The notes under the pieces: model-generated | What the model saw: the letters and a program-made list of their open reading frames with translations, nothing else | The model's database searches: none | What the model was told of the DNA's origin: nothing | Program-made: the position numbers and the translations under genes | Assembly: GCA_963714155.1 (NCBI GenBank) | Contig: OY970236.1 | Location: forward strand, 186,001 to 250,000 | Direction: 5' to 3' | Length of the DNA: 64,000 nt | Source: VRUE01 sp963714155 | GTDB lineage: Bacteria > Actinomycetota > Thermoleophilia > Solirubrobacterales > 70-9 | Part shown: piece after piece, positions 26,801 to 37,051 of the stretch | Position numbering within the stretch: the first letter of the stretch is position 1 | Layout: the number at the start of each line of letters is the position of its first letter

Positions 26801-27902
26801 CACGATCCACCGCAAGCTGCGCAAGCCGCTCGCCAAGCGGCTCGACACGCTGGCAAGCGGCGGCATCGAATTCGCCCACGCCGAGGCGCTCGCCTTCGCC
26901 TCGCTGCTGACCGAGGGCGTCCATATCCGCCTCACCGGCCAGGACACCGAGCGCGGCACCTTCTCCCACCGCCACCTCGTCCTCCACGACGAGAACACCG
27001 GCCTCGAGTACTGCCCGATGCAGAACCTGAGCGAGGCCAGCGCCCCCTTCGAGCTCTACAACAGCCCGCTCTCGGAGACCGCCTGCCTCGGCTTCGAGTA
27101 CGGCTACTCGGCGGCGATGCCCAACGCCTTGGTCCTCTGGGAGGCCCAGTACGGCGACTTCGCCAACGCCGGCCAGGTGATCATCGACAGCTTCATCGTC
27201 TCCGGCGAGGCCAAGTGGGGCCAGACCAGCCGCCTCACCCTGCTGCTGCCGCACGGCTACGAGGGCTCCGGGCCCGAGCACTCCAGCGCCCGCATGGAGC
27301 GCTTCCTCGCGCTTGGCGCCGAGGGCAACATCCGCATCGCCAACCCGACCACCGCGGCCCAGTACTTCCACCTGCTGCGCCGCCAGGCGCTGATCCGCAA
27401 GCCGCGGCCGCTGGTCGTCTTCACCCCCAAGGGCCTGCTGCGCCTCGACCGGGCGACCGCAACGCCGGAGGAACTGACCGACGGGCACTTCCACTTCATC
27501 CTCGACGACCCCAAGGCGGCCGAGCGGCGCGAGAAGGTCGAGCGCCTCGTGCTCTGCACCGGCAAGGTCTACTTCGACCTCGACGGCAACGAACGGCGCG
27601 AGCTGGCCGAGAACGTCGCGATCGCCCGGGTCGAGCTGCTCTACCCCTTCGCCGACGAGCAGCTGAAGGGCGTGATCGCCTCCTACCCGAACCTGAAGGA
27701 GATCATCTGGGCCCAGGAGGAGCCGCGCAACATGGGCTGCTGGAAGGTGATGTCCCGCCGCCTGCCGGACCTGGTCCCCGAGGGCGTCGAGCTCAACTAC
27801 ATCGGCCGGCCGATCCGGGCCAGCACCGGCGAGGGCTACTCGGGCGCGCACGCGCGCGAGCAGGAGCGCATCGTGCTCACCGCCCTCACCCCCGGCGCCT
27901 GA
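23877..27902 (+). CDS. kgd: One-polypeptide 2-oxoglutarate dehydrogenase: lipoyl-E3BD-E2-E1 fusion
   Basis: A 1341-residue fusion. Residues 1-82 are a lipoyl domain with the modified Lys in STDKVDA (K47). A Pro/Ala/Gly-rich linker follows, then a peripheral-subunit-binding domain (ATPVARRVAAANGVDL...GAKVTKDDVL, ~140-176), an E2 acyltransferase domain with the active His in TYDHRVIQG (~399; Q replaces the usual D, as in mycobacterial KGD), and a full thiamine-diphosphate E1 (~470-1341) with HGDAAFPGQG and QNNQVGF. It would convert 2-oxoglutarate to succinyl-CoA with a separate E3. Corynebacterial OdhA and mycobacterial KGD lack the lipoyl and binding domains. Confidence 0.93.
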   Translation: MAETATLQIAMPEMGESVTEGIVLEWHVAEGDFVSEGDTVVEVSTDKVDAEVPAPTDGVITKLLVQVDDEVPVGAPLAEMEPGEGDDQGSNGSAAGPVAAGDPPPPPVAEASSGAVPPTAPPADDAGGSAGGANDGSEVRATPVARRVAAANGVDLGSVSGSGPGAKVTKDDVLAAGNGAGPVATGEEKALRGPAAMLAQAMDESREVPTATSFRTIAVDTLDAKRKALNGLLKERGMKVSFTHLVAWAIVQAAKEHPVMTRVFERRDGKPFAIENGPVNLGIAVDVERKDGSHSLMVPAIKGSEGLDFAGFHSYYEELITKTRENKLTADDFQGTNISLTNPGGIGTVASVPRLMSGQSAIIATGAIAYPPEWLHATPERLRQIGVSKTMTLTSTYDHRVIQGAESGAFLRSIEQLLQGEHGFYEGVANDLGIESAPISSAHPASASAPPLGASAASTTEAAITSTQPDEELLQAVQAATSLLKGYRTHGHLSARLDPLGREPKGDPAIQPETLNLTPELMSRVPASILRIGVPGETLLEALPRMREAYCGTIAYQFEHLSSHQQRTWLREMVETGAHRAPLATEEKQRLLMRLIDVFQFERFIEKAYLGQKIFTIEGLDVVVPMLDELVTLAHRSGAEEVVFGMAHRGRLAVLAHNLGRSVESILAEFEGSKQIDQVKAVAGIPHGGTGDVKYHYGHQGIYETHEDEKIAVRLYPNPSHLEFVNPVVEGATRLIQSDFEGPAIEHKPKCAVPVLLHGDAAFPGQGVVAETLNLQALAGYTTGGTIHVIQNNQVGFTTDPEDARSTPYAADMAKGFNVPIVHVNADDVEACSAAMRLAMAYRERWGRDIVIDVIGYRRYGHNETDEPAYTQPQIAAKIKAHPPVSEVYAEQLIEEGVLNREEIDAAAKQRHDEMSAALKDLRHKMELGDYEDPTVTTTSTGELDRSASPPVQTAVPAEKLGELNEALIEVPESFTIHRKLRKPLAKRLDTLASGGIEFAHAEALAFASLLTEGVHIRLTGQDTERGTFSHRHLVLHDENTGLEYCPMQNLSEASAPFELYNSPLSETACLGFEYGYSAAMPNALVLWEAQYGDFANAGQVIIDSFIVSGEAKWGQTSRLTLLLPHGYEGSGPEHSSARMERFLALGAEGNIRIANPTTAAQYFHLLRRQALIRKPRPLVVFTPKGLLRLDRATATPEELTDGHFHFILDDPKAAERREKVERLVLCTGKVYFDLDGNERRELAENVAIARVELLYPFADEQLKGVIASYPNLKEIIWAQEEPRNMGCWKVMSRRLPDLVPEGVELNYIGRPIRASTGEGYSGAHAREQERIVLTALTPGA

Positions 27903-27905
27903 GGC

Positions 27906-27952
27906 TTCCGGTGCGCTTTATGTGGCCCATAGGCATATAAAGCGCACCGGAA
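27906..27952. repeat. Intergenic hairpin H4 (CATA-loop family)
   Basis: TTCCGGTGCGCTTTATGTG (27906-27924) pairs with 27934-27952, with one G-T wobble, around GCCCATAGG. It fills the gap between the oxoglutarate dehydrogenase stop and the next ATG at 27954. Inner part resembles H2; the outer stem differs. Confidence 0.6.
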
Positions 27953-27953
27953 C

Positions 27954-28295
27954 ATGAAATCACCATTGCGCAAGCCGGTGCCGGGGCCGCTCTTTCACAA
28001 GGTGAAGGTGCTCTCGTGGATTGAGTTGGTGATCTTCGCCGGGTTGATCGTGTTCTGGCTGCTGCCCGGCTTCGAGACCGAGACGATGCTGTTCGGCTGG
28101 GCGCATGGGCTCGGCTTCATCGCGCTCTGCATCGTGATCTGGGTCGCCTGCGGCAAGCGCGAGGCGCCCTACACACTGCTGGCGGCGACGCTCACTCCGG
28201 TCGGCCCGGTCGGGAGCGTGATCGGGATCGAGCTGATCGAGCGGCGGGGCTGGGGAGTTGCGGAATCTCCGCAAGGTGTCGCGGGATCCCCGTAG
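27954..28295 (+). CDS. DUF3817-like small membrane protein
   Basis: A 113-residue membrane protein with about three hydrophobic helices (SWIELVIFAGLIVFWLLP, MLFGWAHGLGFIALCIVIWVA, and a shorter PYTLLAATLTPVGPVGSVIGI). The F-H-K-V-K-x-L-S-W-I-E start, the W-A-H-G-L-G-F segment and the P-x-G-x-V/T pattern are typical of DUF3817, a family of unknown function often encoded near central-metabolism or membrane genes. It begins one base after hairpin H4. Translation may use a start close to the hairpin base. A promoter for a candidate small RNA follows its stop. Confidence 0.65.
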   Translation: MKSPLRKPVPGPLFHKVKVLSWIELVIFAGLIVFWLLPGFETETMLFGWAHGLGFIALCIVIWVACGKREAPYTLLAATLTPVGPVGSVIGIELIERRGWGVAESPQGVAGSP

Positions 28296-28311
28296 ATCCG
28301 CTCAGGAACCC

Positions 28312-28340
28312 TTGACCTGAGAGGGCGGGCAAGGTATAGC
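28312..28340 (+). promoter_or_regulatory. Near-consensus sigma-70-type promoter
   Basis: TTGACC at 28312-28317 and TATAGC at 28335-28340 are separated by exactly 17 bases, the best -35/-10 pair I found in the window. No protein gene follows on this strand for more than 2 kb; the next gene, aconitase, converges on it. It therefore probably drives a non-coding RNA. Confidence 0.6.
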
Positions 28341-28346
28341 TACTTG

Positions 28347-28482
28347 CTGACTGTTCCTCTGAGCAGTCCCGTTTAGGGGAACGGCCGCGTCGGCATCCCT
28401 CCCTGGCTACCGACGCGCAGGTGCAGTGAGGGTCGCGCGGACCCCCCTGCCTCCCGCGGCCCCACTGCGCCGCTGCCTGTCT

Positions 28483-28490
<8 letters not shown>
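28347..28490 (+). ncRNA. Candidate small RNA, 6C-RNA-like
   Basis: Downstream of the strong promoter the sequence folds into two GC-rich stem-loops. GCGTCGG pairs with CCGACGC around a loop holding CCCTCCC. A longer imperfect stem (GCAGTG-GGG...GCGCGG with CCGCGGCCCCACTGC) has ACCCCCCTGCCTC in its loop. Two hairpins with C-runs of about six in the loops is the description of actinobacterial 6C RNA. Ends are approximate, and the 3' end may overlap the convergent aconitase gene. The family match is from memory of the motif and not an alignment. Confidence 0.4.
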
Positions 28491-31296
<2,806 letters not shown>

Positions 31297-31311
31297 CCTA
31301 GGGAGGTCGCG

Positions 31312-32112
31312 CTAGCGCTTGTCGAGCTGGCCGTCGACGACGGCTTGGGCGGCCTTCTGGCCGGCGTCGCCGCTGGCGATCTTGACCGAGATGCCGGGGG
31401 TCGAGAGCGCGAAGTGAGCCAGGACGCGCTGGCGCACCGGCGCCACGGCGATCTCGACCTTGTTGCGTTCGATCGCCTTCAGGACCGCGTCGGCGACCTG
31501 CTGCGGTGAGCCGGTGCCGAGGCCGGGGATCGGCTTGGCGCCGGAGTCCGCGTACATGCCGGCTTCGCGAATCGTGCCGGGCGAGACGATCGAGACGCCG
31601 ATGCCGAGCGGGTCGAGATCGGCGCGCAGGCCGAGGGCGAAGCCGCGCAGGCCGAACTTGGTCGCGTTGTAGATCGAGGAGAGCGGTGTCGCCGACTTAC
31701 CCGAGAGCGAGGAGATGAAGACCATGTGGCCCGAGCCTTTCTCGACCATCGGGGTCTCGAGCGCCTGGGCGAGCAACATCGGCGCCTCGAGGTTGACCCG
31801 CAGGGTGCGGGCCAGCTGCTCGCCGGTCAGTTCCTGCAGGCGACCACTGCCGGGCAGGCCGGCGTTGGCGACGAGCACGTCGACCGGGCCGGCCTCGGCG
31901 GCGAGCTTCTCGGCCGCACCGAGCTCGCCGAGATCGGCGGGAAGCACGCGGTGAGCGTCTCCGGGCAGCTCGGCGGCAAGGGCTTCCAGCGCCTCCGCCT
32001 TGCGACCGCTGAGCGAGAGTTTGGCGCCGCGACCGGCAAGCGTCTTGGCGATTGCGCGGCCCAGGCCACCCGTGGCGCCGGTGAGCAGCACCGTCTTTCC
32101 CGCAAGTTCCAT
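31312..32112 (-). CDS. Short-chain dehydrogenase/reductase
   Basis: A 266-residue classical SDR. The cofactor motif TGATGGLGRAIAKTL (~11-25), the structural N-A-G (VLVANAGLP), the catalytic Ser in FISSLSGKSA and the Y-N-A-T-K tetrad (~150-154) are complete. It would use NAD(P)(H) on an unknown alcohol or ketone; the C-terminal VRQRVLAHFALSTPG region is seen in actinobacterial SDRs of unknown substrate. The start is ATG 32112, behind a TAGCTT box (32128-32123); a TTG four codons upstream is rejected. It precedes aconitase by 15 bases on the same strand. Confidence 0.85.
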   Translation of the reverse strand: MELAGKTVLLTGATGGLGRAIAKTLAGRGAKLSLSGRKAEALEALAAELPGDAHRVLPADLGELGAAEKLAAEAGPVDVLVANAGLPGSGRLQELTGEQLARTLRVNLEAPMLLAQALETPMVEKGSGHMVFISSLSGKSATPLSSIYNATKFGLRGFALGLRADLDPLGIGVSIVSPGTIREAGMYADSGAKPIPGLGTGSPQQVADAVLKAIERNKVEIAVAPVRQRVLAHFALSTPGISVKIASGDAGQKAAQAVVDGQLDKR

Positions 32113-32210
32113 CGCAAGGCGCAAGCTACCAGCCCGCGTGTCGAATCACGCTAAATGCAGGCGATCCGGAAAATGTTTGTGTTTCATGAGCAGACGGCCG
32201 GTGGATCGTC

Positions 32211-32216
32211 TACACT
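32211..32216 (+). promoter_or_regulatory. -10 box (TACACT) of the riboswitch transcript
   Basis: TACACT lies 6-10 bases before the predicted 5' end of the riboswitch. No strong -35 is visible. Confidence 0.35.
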
Positions 32217-32229
32217 GCCGCCGTTCCAA

Positions 32230-32366
32230 ATAACCGAAACGCCGAGTCCCGTGCGCCTCATGCGCTGCGGGAGCGGGGGAACCACGTTTTCGGGGCTAAC
32301 TCACCCGGCATGGGTGGGGGCGCAGGCTCCTTTCGCGCCAGCCCGACAGCTAACCCCGTAGGCCGA
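32230..32366 (+). promoter_or_regulatory. c-di-AMP riboswitch (ydaO/yuaA type)
   Basis: The leader of the C40 hydrolase gene carries the hallmark segments of the ydaO class: GAGCGGGGGAACC (32271-32283), a GGGGC-TAACTCACC block, and CGACAGCTAACCCCGTAGGC (32344-32363) close to the 3' end. This class binds cyclic di-AMP and in actinobacteria typically precedes cell-wall hydrolase genes such as rpfA and NlpC/P60, as here. High c-di-AMP would normally switch the gene off. The Shine-Dalgarno AAGGAG (32369-32374) lies just outside the aptamer. Confidence 0.8.
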
Positions 32367-32380
32367 CGAAGGAGATCGGT

Positions 32381-32935
32381 TTGCGCAACAACAGGCATAG
32401 ATTCAAGCTAGGCACAGCTATTGCGGCTGTTTTGGCTGTTATCGCTCTTGTACCCGCTTCGGCCTCTGCTGATTGCGGTGGTGGCGGACTTTCTCCCGCC
32501 GAAACGGACATCTGCACGCCGACAGCGAAAGCGCGGCTGCTTCCCAACGGGATGTTGATCCCGCCCGCCTCTGCACCCGCCCGCGTCAAGTCAGTAATTG
32601 CCGCGGCCAACAAAATCCGCCTCAAGCCCTATATATGGGGCGGTGGCCACGGTCGCTGGTGGGACGCCGGCTACGACTGCTCGGGCTCCGTCAGCTTCGC
32701 GCTGCACGGCGGCAAATTCCTCGAAAGCCCGCTGCCGTCAGGACCGATGGCAACCTGGGGCCTTGCCGGCCTCGGTCGCTGGATCACGGTCTACACGAAC
32801 CCTGGCCACGCCTATGCCGAAATCGCCGGCTATCGCTGGGACACCTCCGGCGACTCGGGCGAAACCGGCCCTCGCTGGCACGAAGACCTACGCGACAACG
32901 TCGGTTTCGTCGCCCGCCACCCCGCGGGCTTCTAG
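32381..32935 (+). CDS. Secreted NlpC/P60-like (C40) cell-wall hydrolase
   Basis: A 184-residue exported protein. Residues 1-30 form a signal peptide ending A-S-A-S-A-D. The C-terminal domain holds YIWGGGHGRWWDAGYDCSGSVSF, with the catalytic Cys in D-C-S-G, and the catalytic His in N-P-G-H-A-Y-A. C40 peptidases cut peptidoglycan stem peptides. Translation starts at TTG 32381, six bases after AAGGAG. The riboswitch in the leader ties its expression to c-di-AMP, which fits control of wall turnover. Hairpin H5 follows ten bases after the stop. Confidence 0.82.
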   Translation: MRNNRHRFKLGTAIAAVLAVIALVPASASADCGGGGLSPAETDICTPTAKARLLPNGMLIPPASAPARVKSVIAAANKIRLKPYIWGGGHGRWWDAGYDCSGSVSFALHGGKFLESPLPSGPMATWGLAGLGRWITVYTNPGHAYAEIAGYRWDTSGDSGETGPRWHEDLRDNVGFVARHPAGF

Positions 32936-32945
32936 CCTCAGCGCT

Positions 32946-32990
32946 TCCGCTGTTCCTTTCCCTTGTGTAGAAGGGCAAAGGAACAGCGGA
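32946..32990. repeat. Intergenic hairpin H5 (CCGCTGTTCC family)
   Basis: TCCGCTGTTCCTTTCCCTT (32946-32964) pairs with 32971-32990, with one bulge, around GTGTAG. The outer 12-15 bases are the same as H1 and H3. It follows the hydrolase stop by ten bases. Confidence 0.65.
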
Positions 32991-33091
32991 GCGGTTTGGC
33001 CGCTGCGGCTAACCGCTACGCATGAGTTTGTCCTTGCTTTCCTCAACTGCTCGGATAACTTTGCCGTGTAGCCACTCCACCTGACATCCGC

Positions 33092-34099
33092 TTGGCTGGT
33101 CTCTCCAAGCGTTACGGAGAGGTGGTCGCGGTTGCGGGAATTGACCTCGAAGTACAACCGGGCGAGTTCTTCACCATGCTCGGACCGTCGGGCTCGGGCA
33201 AGACGACGACGCTGCGGATGATCGCCGGCTTCGAGGATCCAAGCGCCGGCACGATCGAGCTGGCCGGCGAGGACGTCAGCCGCGTCCCGCCCTACGAGCG
33301 CGCCGTCAACACGGTCTTCCAGGACTACGCGCTCTTCCCCCACATGACCGTGGGCGAGAACGTCGCCTACGGGCTGCGGATCGCCGGCGTCGCCAAGGCG
33401 GAGCGGGCCAAGCGCCGCGACGAGGCGCTGGAGATGGTGCGCCTGCCGGGCTACGGCGACCGCCGCCCGGCCGAGCTCTCCGGCGGCCAGCGCCAGCGCG
33501 TCGCCCTGGCCCGGGCGATCGTCAACCGCCCCCGGGTGCTGCTGCTCGACGAGCCGCTCGGCGCCCTCGACCTGAAGCTGCGCGAGCAGATGCAGGTCGA
33601 GCTGAAGTCGATCCAGGGCGAGGTCGGGATCACCTTCGTCTACGTCACCCACGACCAGGACGAGGCGCTGACGATGAGCGACCGCATCGCCGTCTTCAAC
33701 GATGGCCGGATCGAGCAGGTGAGCCCACCGGTCGAGCTCTACGAGCGCCCTGAGACCGAGTTCGTCGCCGGCTTCGTCGGCGTCTCCAACCTGCTCGAGC
33801 GCGATGGCTCGCGCTTCACGATCCGGCCGGAGAAGGTGCAGCTGGTCGACCCGGCGGCGGCTCCGAACGGCCTGCGCACCGAGCGCGGCCGCATCGCAGA
33901 CGTTGCCTACGTCGGCATGGTCACCCGCTACACCGTCGCCCTCGAGCAGGGCGGAGAGCTTCAACTGATTCGCCAGAACGTCGAAGGCACGTCGCCAGAC
34001 GCTGCCTCCGAGCAGGGGAGGGAGGTCGTCGTGGGCTGGCGCCCAGACCAGACGGTCGCCATCCGTGGCCGCTCAACTACAGAGGAGGAACCATCGTGA
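33092..34099 (+). CDS. potA: Polyamine ABC transporter ATP-binding protein
   Basis: A 335-residue ATPase. Walker A GPSGSGKTT (~32-40), Q-loop VFQDYALFPHMTV, signature LSGGQRQRVALARAI, Walker B VLLLDEPLGALD and switch His in YVTHDQDEA are all intact. A C-terminal TOBE-type domain (~240-330) is typical of PotA/CysA/MalK-like transporters. The N-terminus is unclear: TTG 33092 gives MAGLSKRYGE, but upstream in-frame codons (I-R) match the family, so a rare start slightly upstream is possible. It overlaps potD by four bases and is first in a four-gene operon. Confidence 0.92.
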   Translation: MAGLSKRYGEVVAVAGIDLEVQPGEFFTMLGPSGSGKTTTLRMIAGFEDPSAGTIELAGEDVSRVPPYERAVNTVFQDYALFPHMTVGENVAYGLRIAGVAKAERAKRRDEALEMVRLPGYGDRRPAELSGGQRQRVALARAIVNRPRVLLLDEPLGALDLKLREQMQVELKSIQGEVGITFVYVTHDQDEALTMSDRIAVFNDGRIEQVSPPVELYERPETEFVAGFVGVSNLLERDGSRFTIRPEKVQLVDPAAAPNGLRTERGRIADVAYVGMVTRYTVALEQGGELQLIRQNVEGTSPDAASEQGREVVVGWRPDQTVAIRGRSTTEEEPS

Positions 34100-35286
34100 G
34101 AACGCAGCATGCAAACACCGCGCGAACGGCGTGGCTGATCATCGGAGGCCTGCTGGCAGTGATGCTCCTGTTTGCTGGCTGCGGCTCCAGCGATGACGAC
34201 AGCACGTCGGGCAACGAGCTGCAGAAGGTCGGCAAGGGCGAGGGATCGCTCAGCCTGGTCAACTGGGCCGGCTACGTCGAACCGGAATGGGTCAAGCCGT
34301 TCGAACAGAAGACCGGCTGCAAAGTCAGCTCCAAGGTGGCCGGCACCTCCGACGAAATGGTGCAGCTGATGCGCACGGGCCAGTACGACGGGGTCTCGGC
34401 CTCCGGCAACGCCTCGGCGCGCCTGGTTGAGGGCGGTGACGTCGACCCGGTCAACGTCGACCTGGTCCCCAACTACAAAACGATCTTCGCCGACCTGAAG
34501 GACCAGCCCTACAACACCTTCGACGGCGTCAACTACGGCATTCCACACGGCCGCGGTGCCAACCTGCTGATGTGGAACACGGGCGACGTCAAGCCCGCCC
34601 CCACCTCCTGGGACGTGATCCTCGATCCCAAAAAGGCGGCCAAGTACAAGGGCAAAATCAGCGCCTACGACGATCCGATCTACATCGCTGACGCGGCCGT
34701 CTACCTCAAGGCCCACCAGCCCGACCTGGAGATCGACAACCCCTATGAGCTGAACGAAGAGCAGTTCGAAGCGGCCGTCAACCTGCTCGAGGAACAGCGG
34801 CCCAACGTCGGCGAATACTGGTCTGAAGCGGCCAAGCAGATCTCCGCCTTCGCCGGCGGCGACAGCGTGGTCGGCACGACCTGGCAGTACCAGTACTTCG
34901 AACTGGAAGGCAGCGGCAAACCGGTGGCGGCAAGCCCGGCGAGCCAGGGCTTCCTGCCCAAGGAGGGTGCGACGGGCTGGTCTGACACCTGGATGATCAG
35001 CGCCGAGTCCAAACACCCCAACTGCATGTACATGTGGATGGACTGGATCGTCGAACCGAAAGTCAACGCCCAGGTGGCCGAATACTTCGGTGAGGCACCG
35101 GCGCAGAGCCTGGCCTGCGACCAGACCGCGGACAAAGAATTCTGCACCAAGTACCACGCGGATAACCCCGGCTTCTGGAAGCGCGTCTACTACTGGGAGA
35201 CGCCGCTGGCCGACTGCGGCAACGGGTCGACCGACTGCAAGGACTACAACGACTGGGTCCAGGCCTGGACGTCGATCAAGGGTTGA
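34096..35286 (+). CDS. potD: Spermidine/putrescine-binding lipoprotein
   Basis: A 396-residue substrate-binding lipoprotein. The signal peptide ends in a lipobox LLFAGC (Cys ~32), so it is tethered outside the membrane. The mature part begins with a Ser/Asp-rich linker, then SLVNWAGYVEPEWVKPFEQ and the TFDGVNYGIPHGRGANLLMWN region characteristic of PotD/PotF-like polyamine-binding proteins. GTG start overlapping the potA stop. The downstream gene overlaps by four bases (TTGA). Exact polyamine preference cannot be read from sequence. Confidence 0.9.
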   Translation: MRTQHANTARTAWLIIGGLLAVMLLFAGCGSSDDDSTSGNELQKVGKGEGSLSLVNWAGYVEPEWVKPFEQKTGCKVSSKVAGTSDEMVQLMRTGQYDGVSASGNASARLVEGGDVDPVNVDLVPNYKTIFADLKDQPYNTFDGVNYGIPHGRGANLLMWNTGDVKPAPTSWDVILDPKKAAKYKGKISAYDDPIYIADAAVYLKAHQPDLEIDNPYELNEEQFEAAVNLLEEQRPNVGEYWSEAAKQISAFAGGDSVVGTTWQYQYFELEGSGKPVAASPASQGFLPKEGATGWSDTWMISAESKHPNCMYMWMDWIVEPKVNAQVAEYFGEAPAQSLACDQTADKEFCTKYHADNPGFWKRVYYWETPLADCGNGSTDCKDYNDWVQAWTSIKG

Positions 35287-36137
35287 GCCGCCGGCTCGCC
35301 AATCTGTTTCAGGGGCGCCCCCGCCTGCAGGTGGGGGCGCTCTTGGCGGGCCCGGTGGGCTGGCTGGTCGTCGGCTACCTGGGTTCGCTTGCGGTCCTGC
35401 TGATCGCCGCCTTCTGGTCGGTCGACCCGCTCAGCGGCGAGGTGGTTCAGGGTCTCAGCTTCGAAAACTTCGAAACGCTCTACAACGAACCGGTCTACCG
35501 CGACATCATCGGCCGCACGGTCCTGATCGCGGCCCTGGTCACGATCACCGACGCGATCCTCGCCTTCCCGATCGCCTTCTACATGGCCAAGGTGGCGAGC
35601 CGCCGCGGCAAGGCAATCCTGGTCGTCGCGATCCTGCTGCCGCTCTGGTCTAGCTACCTGGTCAAGGTCTACGCCTGGCGCACGATGCTCTCCGCCGGCG
35701 GCGTCGTCAACTGGGCACTGGAGCCGTTCGGTCTGAGCGGCCCGGGCTTCGGCGCAACCGCGGTCTGGCTGGTGATGAGCTACCTCTGGCTGCCGTACAT
35801 GATCCTGCCGATCTACGCCGGGCTGGAGCGCATCCCCAACTCGCTGATCAGCGCCTCCGAGGACCTCGGCGCCTCGCCATTCACCACCTTCCGCCGGGTG
35901 ATCCTGCCGCTCGCCTTCCCCGCGGTCGTGGCCGGCTCGATCTTCACCTTCGCCCTCACCCTGGGTGACTACATCACGCCGCGCCTGGTCTCCAACGACC
36001 AGTTCATCGGCAACGTGATCTTCAACAACATCTCCAACAACCTGCCCTTTGCATCGGCGCTGGCGCTGGTGCCGATCGTCGTGATGATCGCCTACCTGTT
36101 GGTGGCCCGCAAGCTGGGCGCCTTCGAGCACATCTAG
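35283..36137 (+). CDS. potB: Polyamine ABC transporter permease, PotB type
   Basis: A 284-residue permease with about six membrane helices. The ATPase-contacting EAA loop is SASEDLGASPFTTFRRVILPLAFP (~195-218; motif E-D-L-G-A). The segment YLVKVYAWRTMLSAGGVVNW is typical of PotB. The start is TTG at 35283 overlapping the potD stop by four bases. The first ~40 residues carry a local GC-rich inverted repeat (around 35313-35342) inside the coding sequence. It forms the channel with PotC. Confidence 0.9.
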   Translation: MSRRLANLFQGRPRLQVGALLAGPVGWLVVGYLGSLAVLLIAAFWSVDPLSGEVVQGLSFENFETLYNEPVYRDIIGRTVLIAALVTITDAILAFPIAFYMAKVASRRGKAILVVAILLPLWSSYLVKVYAWRTMLSAGGVVNWALEPFGLSGPGFGATAVWLVMSYLWLPYMILPIYAGLERIPNSLISASEDLGASPFTTFRRVILPLAFPAVVAGSIFTFALTLGDYITPRLVSNDQFIGNVIFNNISNNLPFASALALVPIVVMIAYLLVARKLGAFEHI

Positions 36138-36147
36138 GGGTGGCACG

Positions 36148-37017
36148 GTGAGACTTTCGAGACGATCGGCGCTGACTCTCCGCATCGCGGTGGCGATCGG
36201 CCTCGCCTTCATCTACATCCCGCTGATCGTGATCTTCATCTACGCCTTCAACGCCAGCAACATCCTCGAATGGCCGCCGCCGGGACTGACCCTCGACTGG
36301 TTCCCGAAGGCGATCGAAGACGAATCGGTCCACGAGGCGCTGCTGACCTCGGTCAAGGCCGGGCTGGCGGCGACGGCGATCGCGATGGTGCTGGGCACGC
36401 TCGCCTCCCTGGCCGTGGCGCGCCACCGCTTCTTCGGGCGGGAGACGATCTCCTTCCTCGTCATCCTGCCGATCGCCCTGCCCGGCATCGTCACCGGCGT
36501 CGCCTTCAGCAACACCTTCACCCAGGTGCTCGGGGTCGAACTAGGGCTGCTGACCGTGATCGTCGGCCACGCCACCTTCTGCATCGTCGTCGTCTACAAC
36601 AACGTCGTCGCCCGCCTGCGCCGCACTTCGGTCTCCTTCGAGGAGGCCTCGGCCGACCTCGGCGCCCACACCTGGCAGACCTTCCGCTTCGTCACCCTGC
36701 CCAGCCTCCGCACCGCCCTCGCAGCCGGCGCCCTCCTAGCCTTCGCCCTCTCCTTCGACGAGATCATCGTCACCACGTTCACGATCGGCGCCGGCGAAGA
36801 AACCCTGCCAATCTGGATCTTCTCCCGCCTCTTCCGCCCCAACCAGCTGCCGATCGTCAACGTCGTCGCCGTGCTGGTCGTACTGATCTCGATCGTGCCC
36901 GTGTACCTGGCACACCGATTGACGCGGGACGAGGGTGGTGCAGCTGCGGCTCGAGGCGGGCGCGGCGAACGGATCGAGGGCGGCGGGGTTGAGACCGAGG
37001 CGACCGCGGCACCTTAG
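36148..37017 (+). CDS. potC: Polyamine ABC transporter permease, PotC type
   Basis: A 289-residue permease and the last gene of the operon. About six helices; LAFIYIPLIVIFIYAFNAS near the N-terminus and the EAA loop EEASADLGAHTWQTFRFVTLP (as E-A-S-x-D-L-G-A) are typical of PotC. GTG start 10 bases after the potB stop, with AGGGG upstream. The C-terminal ~25 residues are an Ala/Gly/Arg-rich extension beyond the usual end. The next gene begins within 35 bases but has its own promoter. Confidence 0.9.
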   Translation: MRLSRRSALTLRIAVAIGLAFIYIPLIVIFIYAFNASNILEWPPPGLTLDWFPKAIEDESVHEALLTSVKAGLAATAIAMVLGTLASLAVARHRFFGRETISFLVILPIALPGIVTGVAFSNTFTQVLGVELGLLTVIVGHATFCIVVVYNNVVARLRRTSVSFEEASADLGAHTWQTFRFVTLPSLRTALAAGALLAFALSFDEIIVTTFTIGAGEETLPIWIFSRLFRPNQLPIVNVVAVLVVLISIVPVYLAHRLTRDEGGAAAARGGRGERIEGGGVETEATAAP

Positions 37018-37039
37018 TCTGCGTTTATCACGTATTCGA

Positions 37040-37045
37040 TATAAT
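37040..37045 (+). promoter_or_regulatory. Perfect TATAAT -10 box, leaderless promoter
   Basis: TATAAT ends six bases before the GTG at 37052 in an A/T-rich island, unusual in this GC-rich sequence. A TTATC at 37025-37029 and GATATAA at 37038-37044 form a partial inverted repeat overlapping the -10, comparable to the operator-like palindrome at 5390-5405. Confidence 0.55.
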
Positions 37046-37051
37046 TACTGT

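Noticed and set aside
28296..28482. Riboswitch for aconitase
   Set aside because: The structured region lies downstream of the aconitase stop, and its promoter faces the opposite way, so it cannot be an aconitase leader.
35313..35342. GC-rich inverted repeat at the start of potB as a regulatory hairpin
   Set aside because: It lies in coding sequence with a short GCGCCCCC/GGGGGCGC stem, as expected by chance in such GC-rich DNA, and has no second copy.
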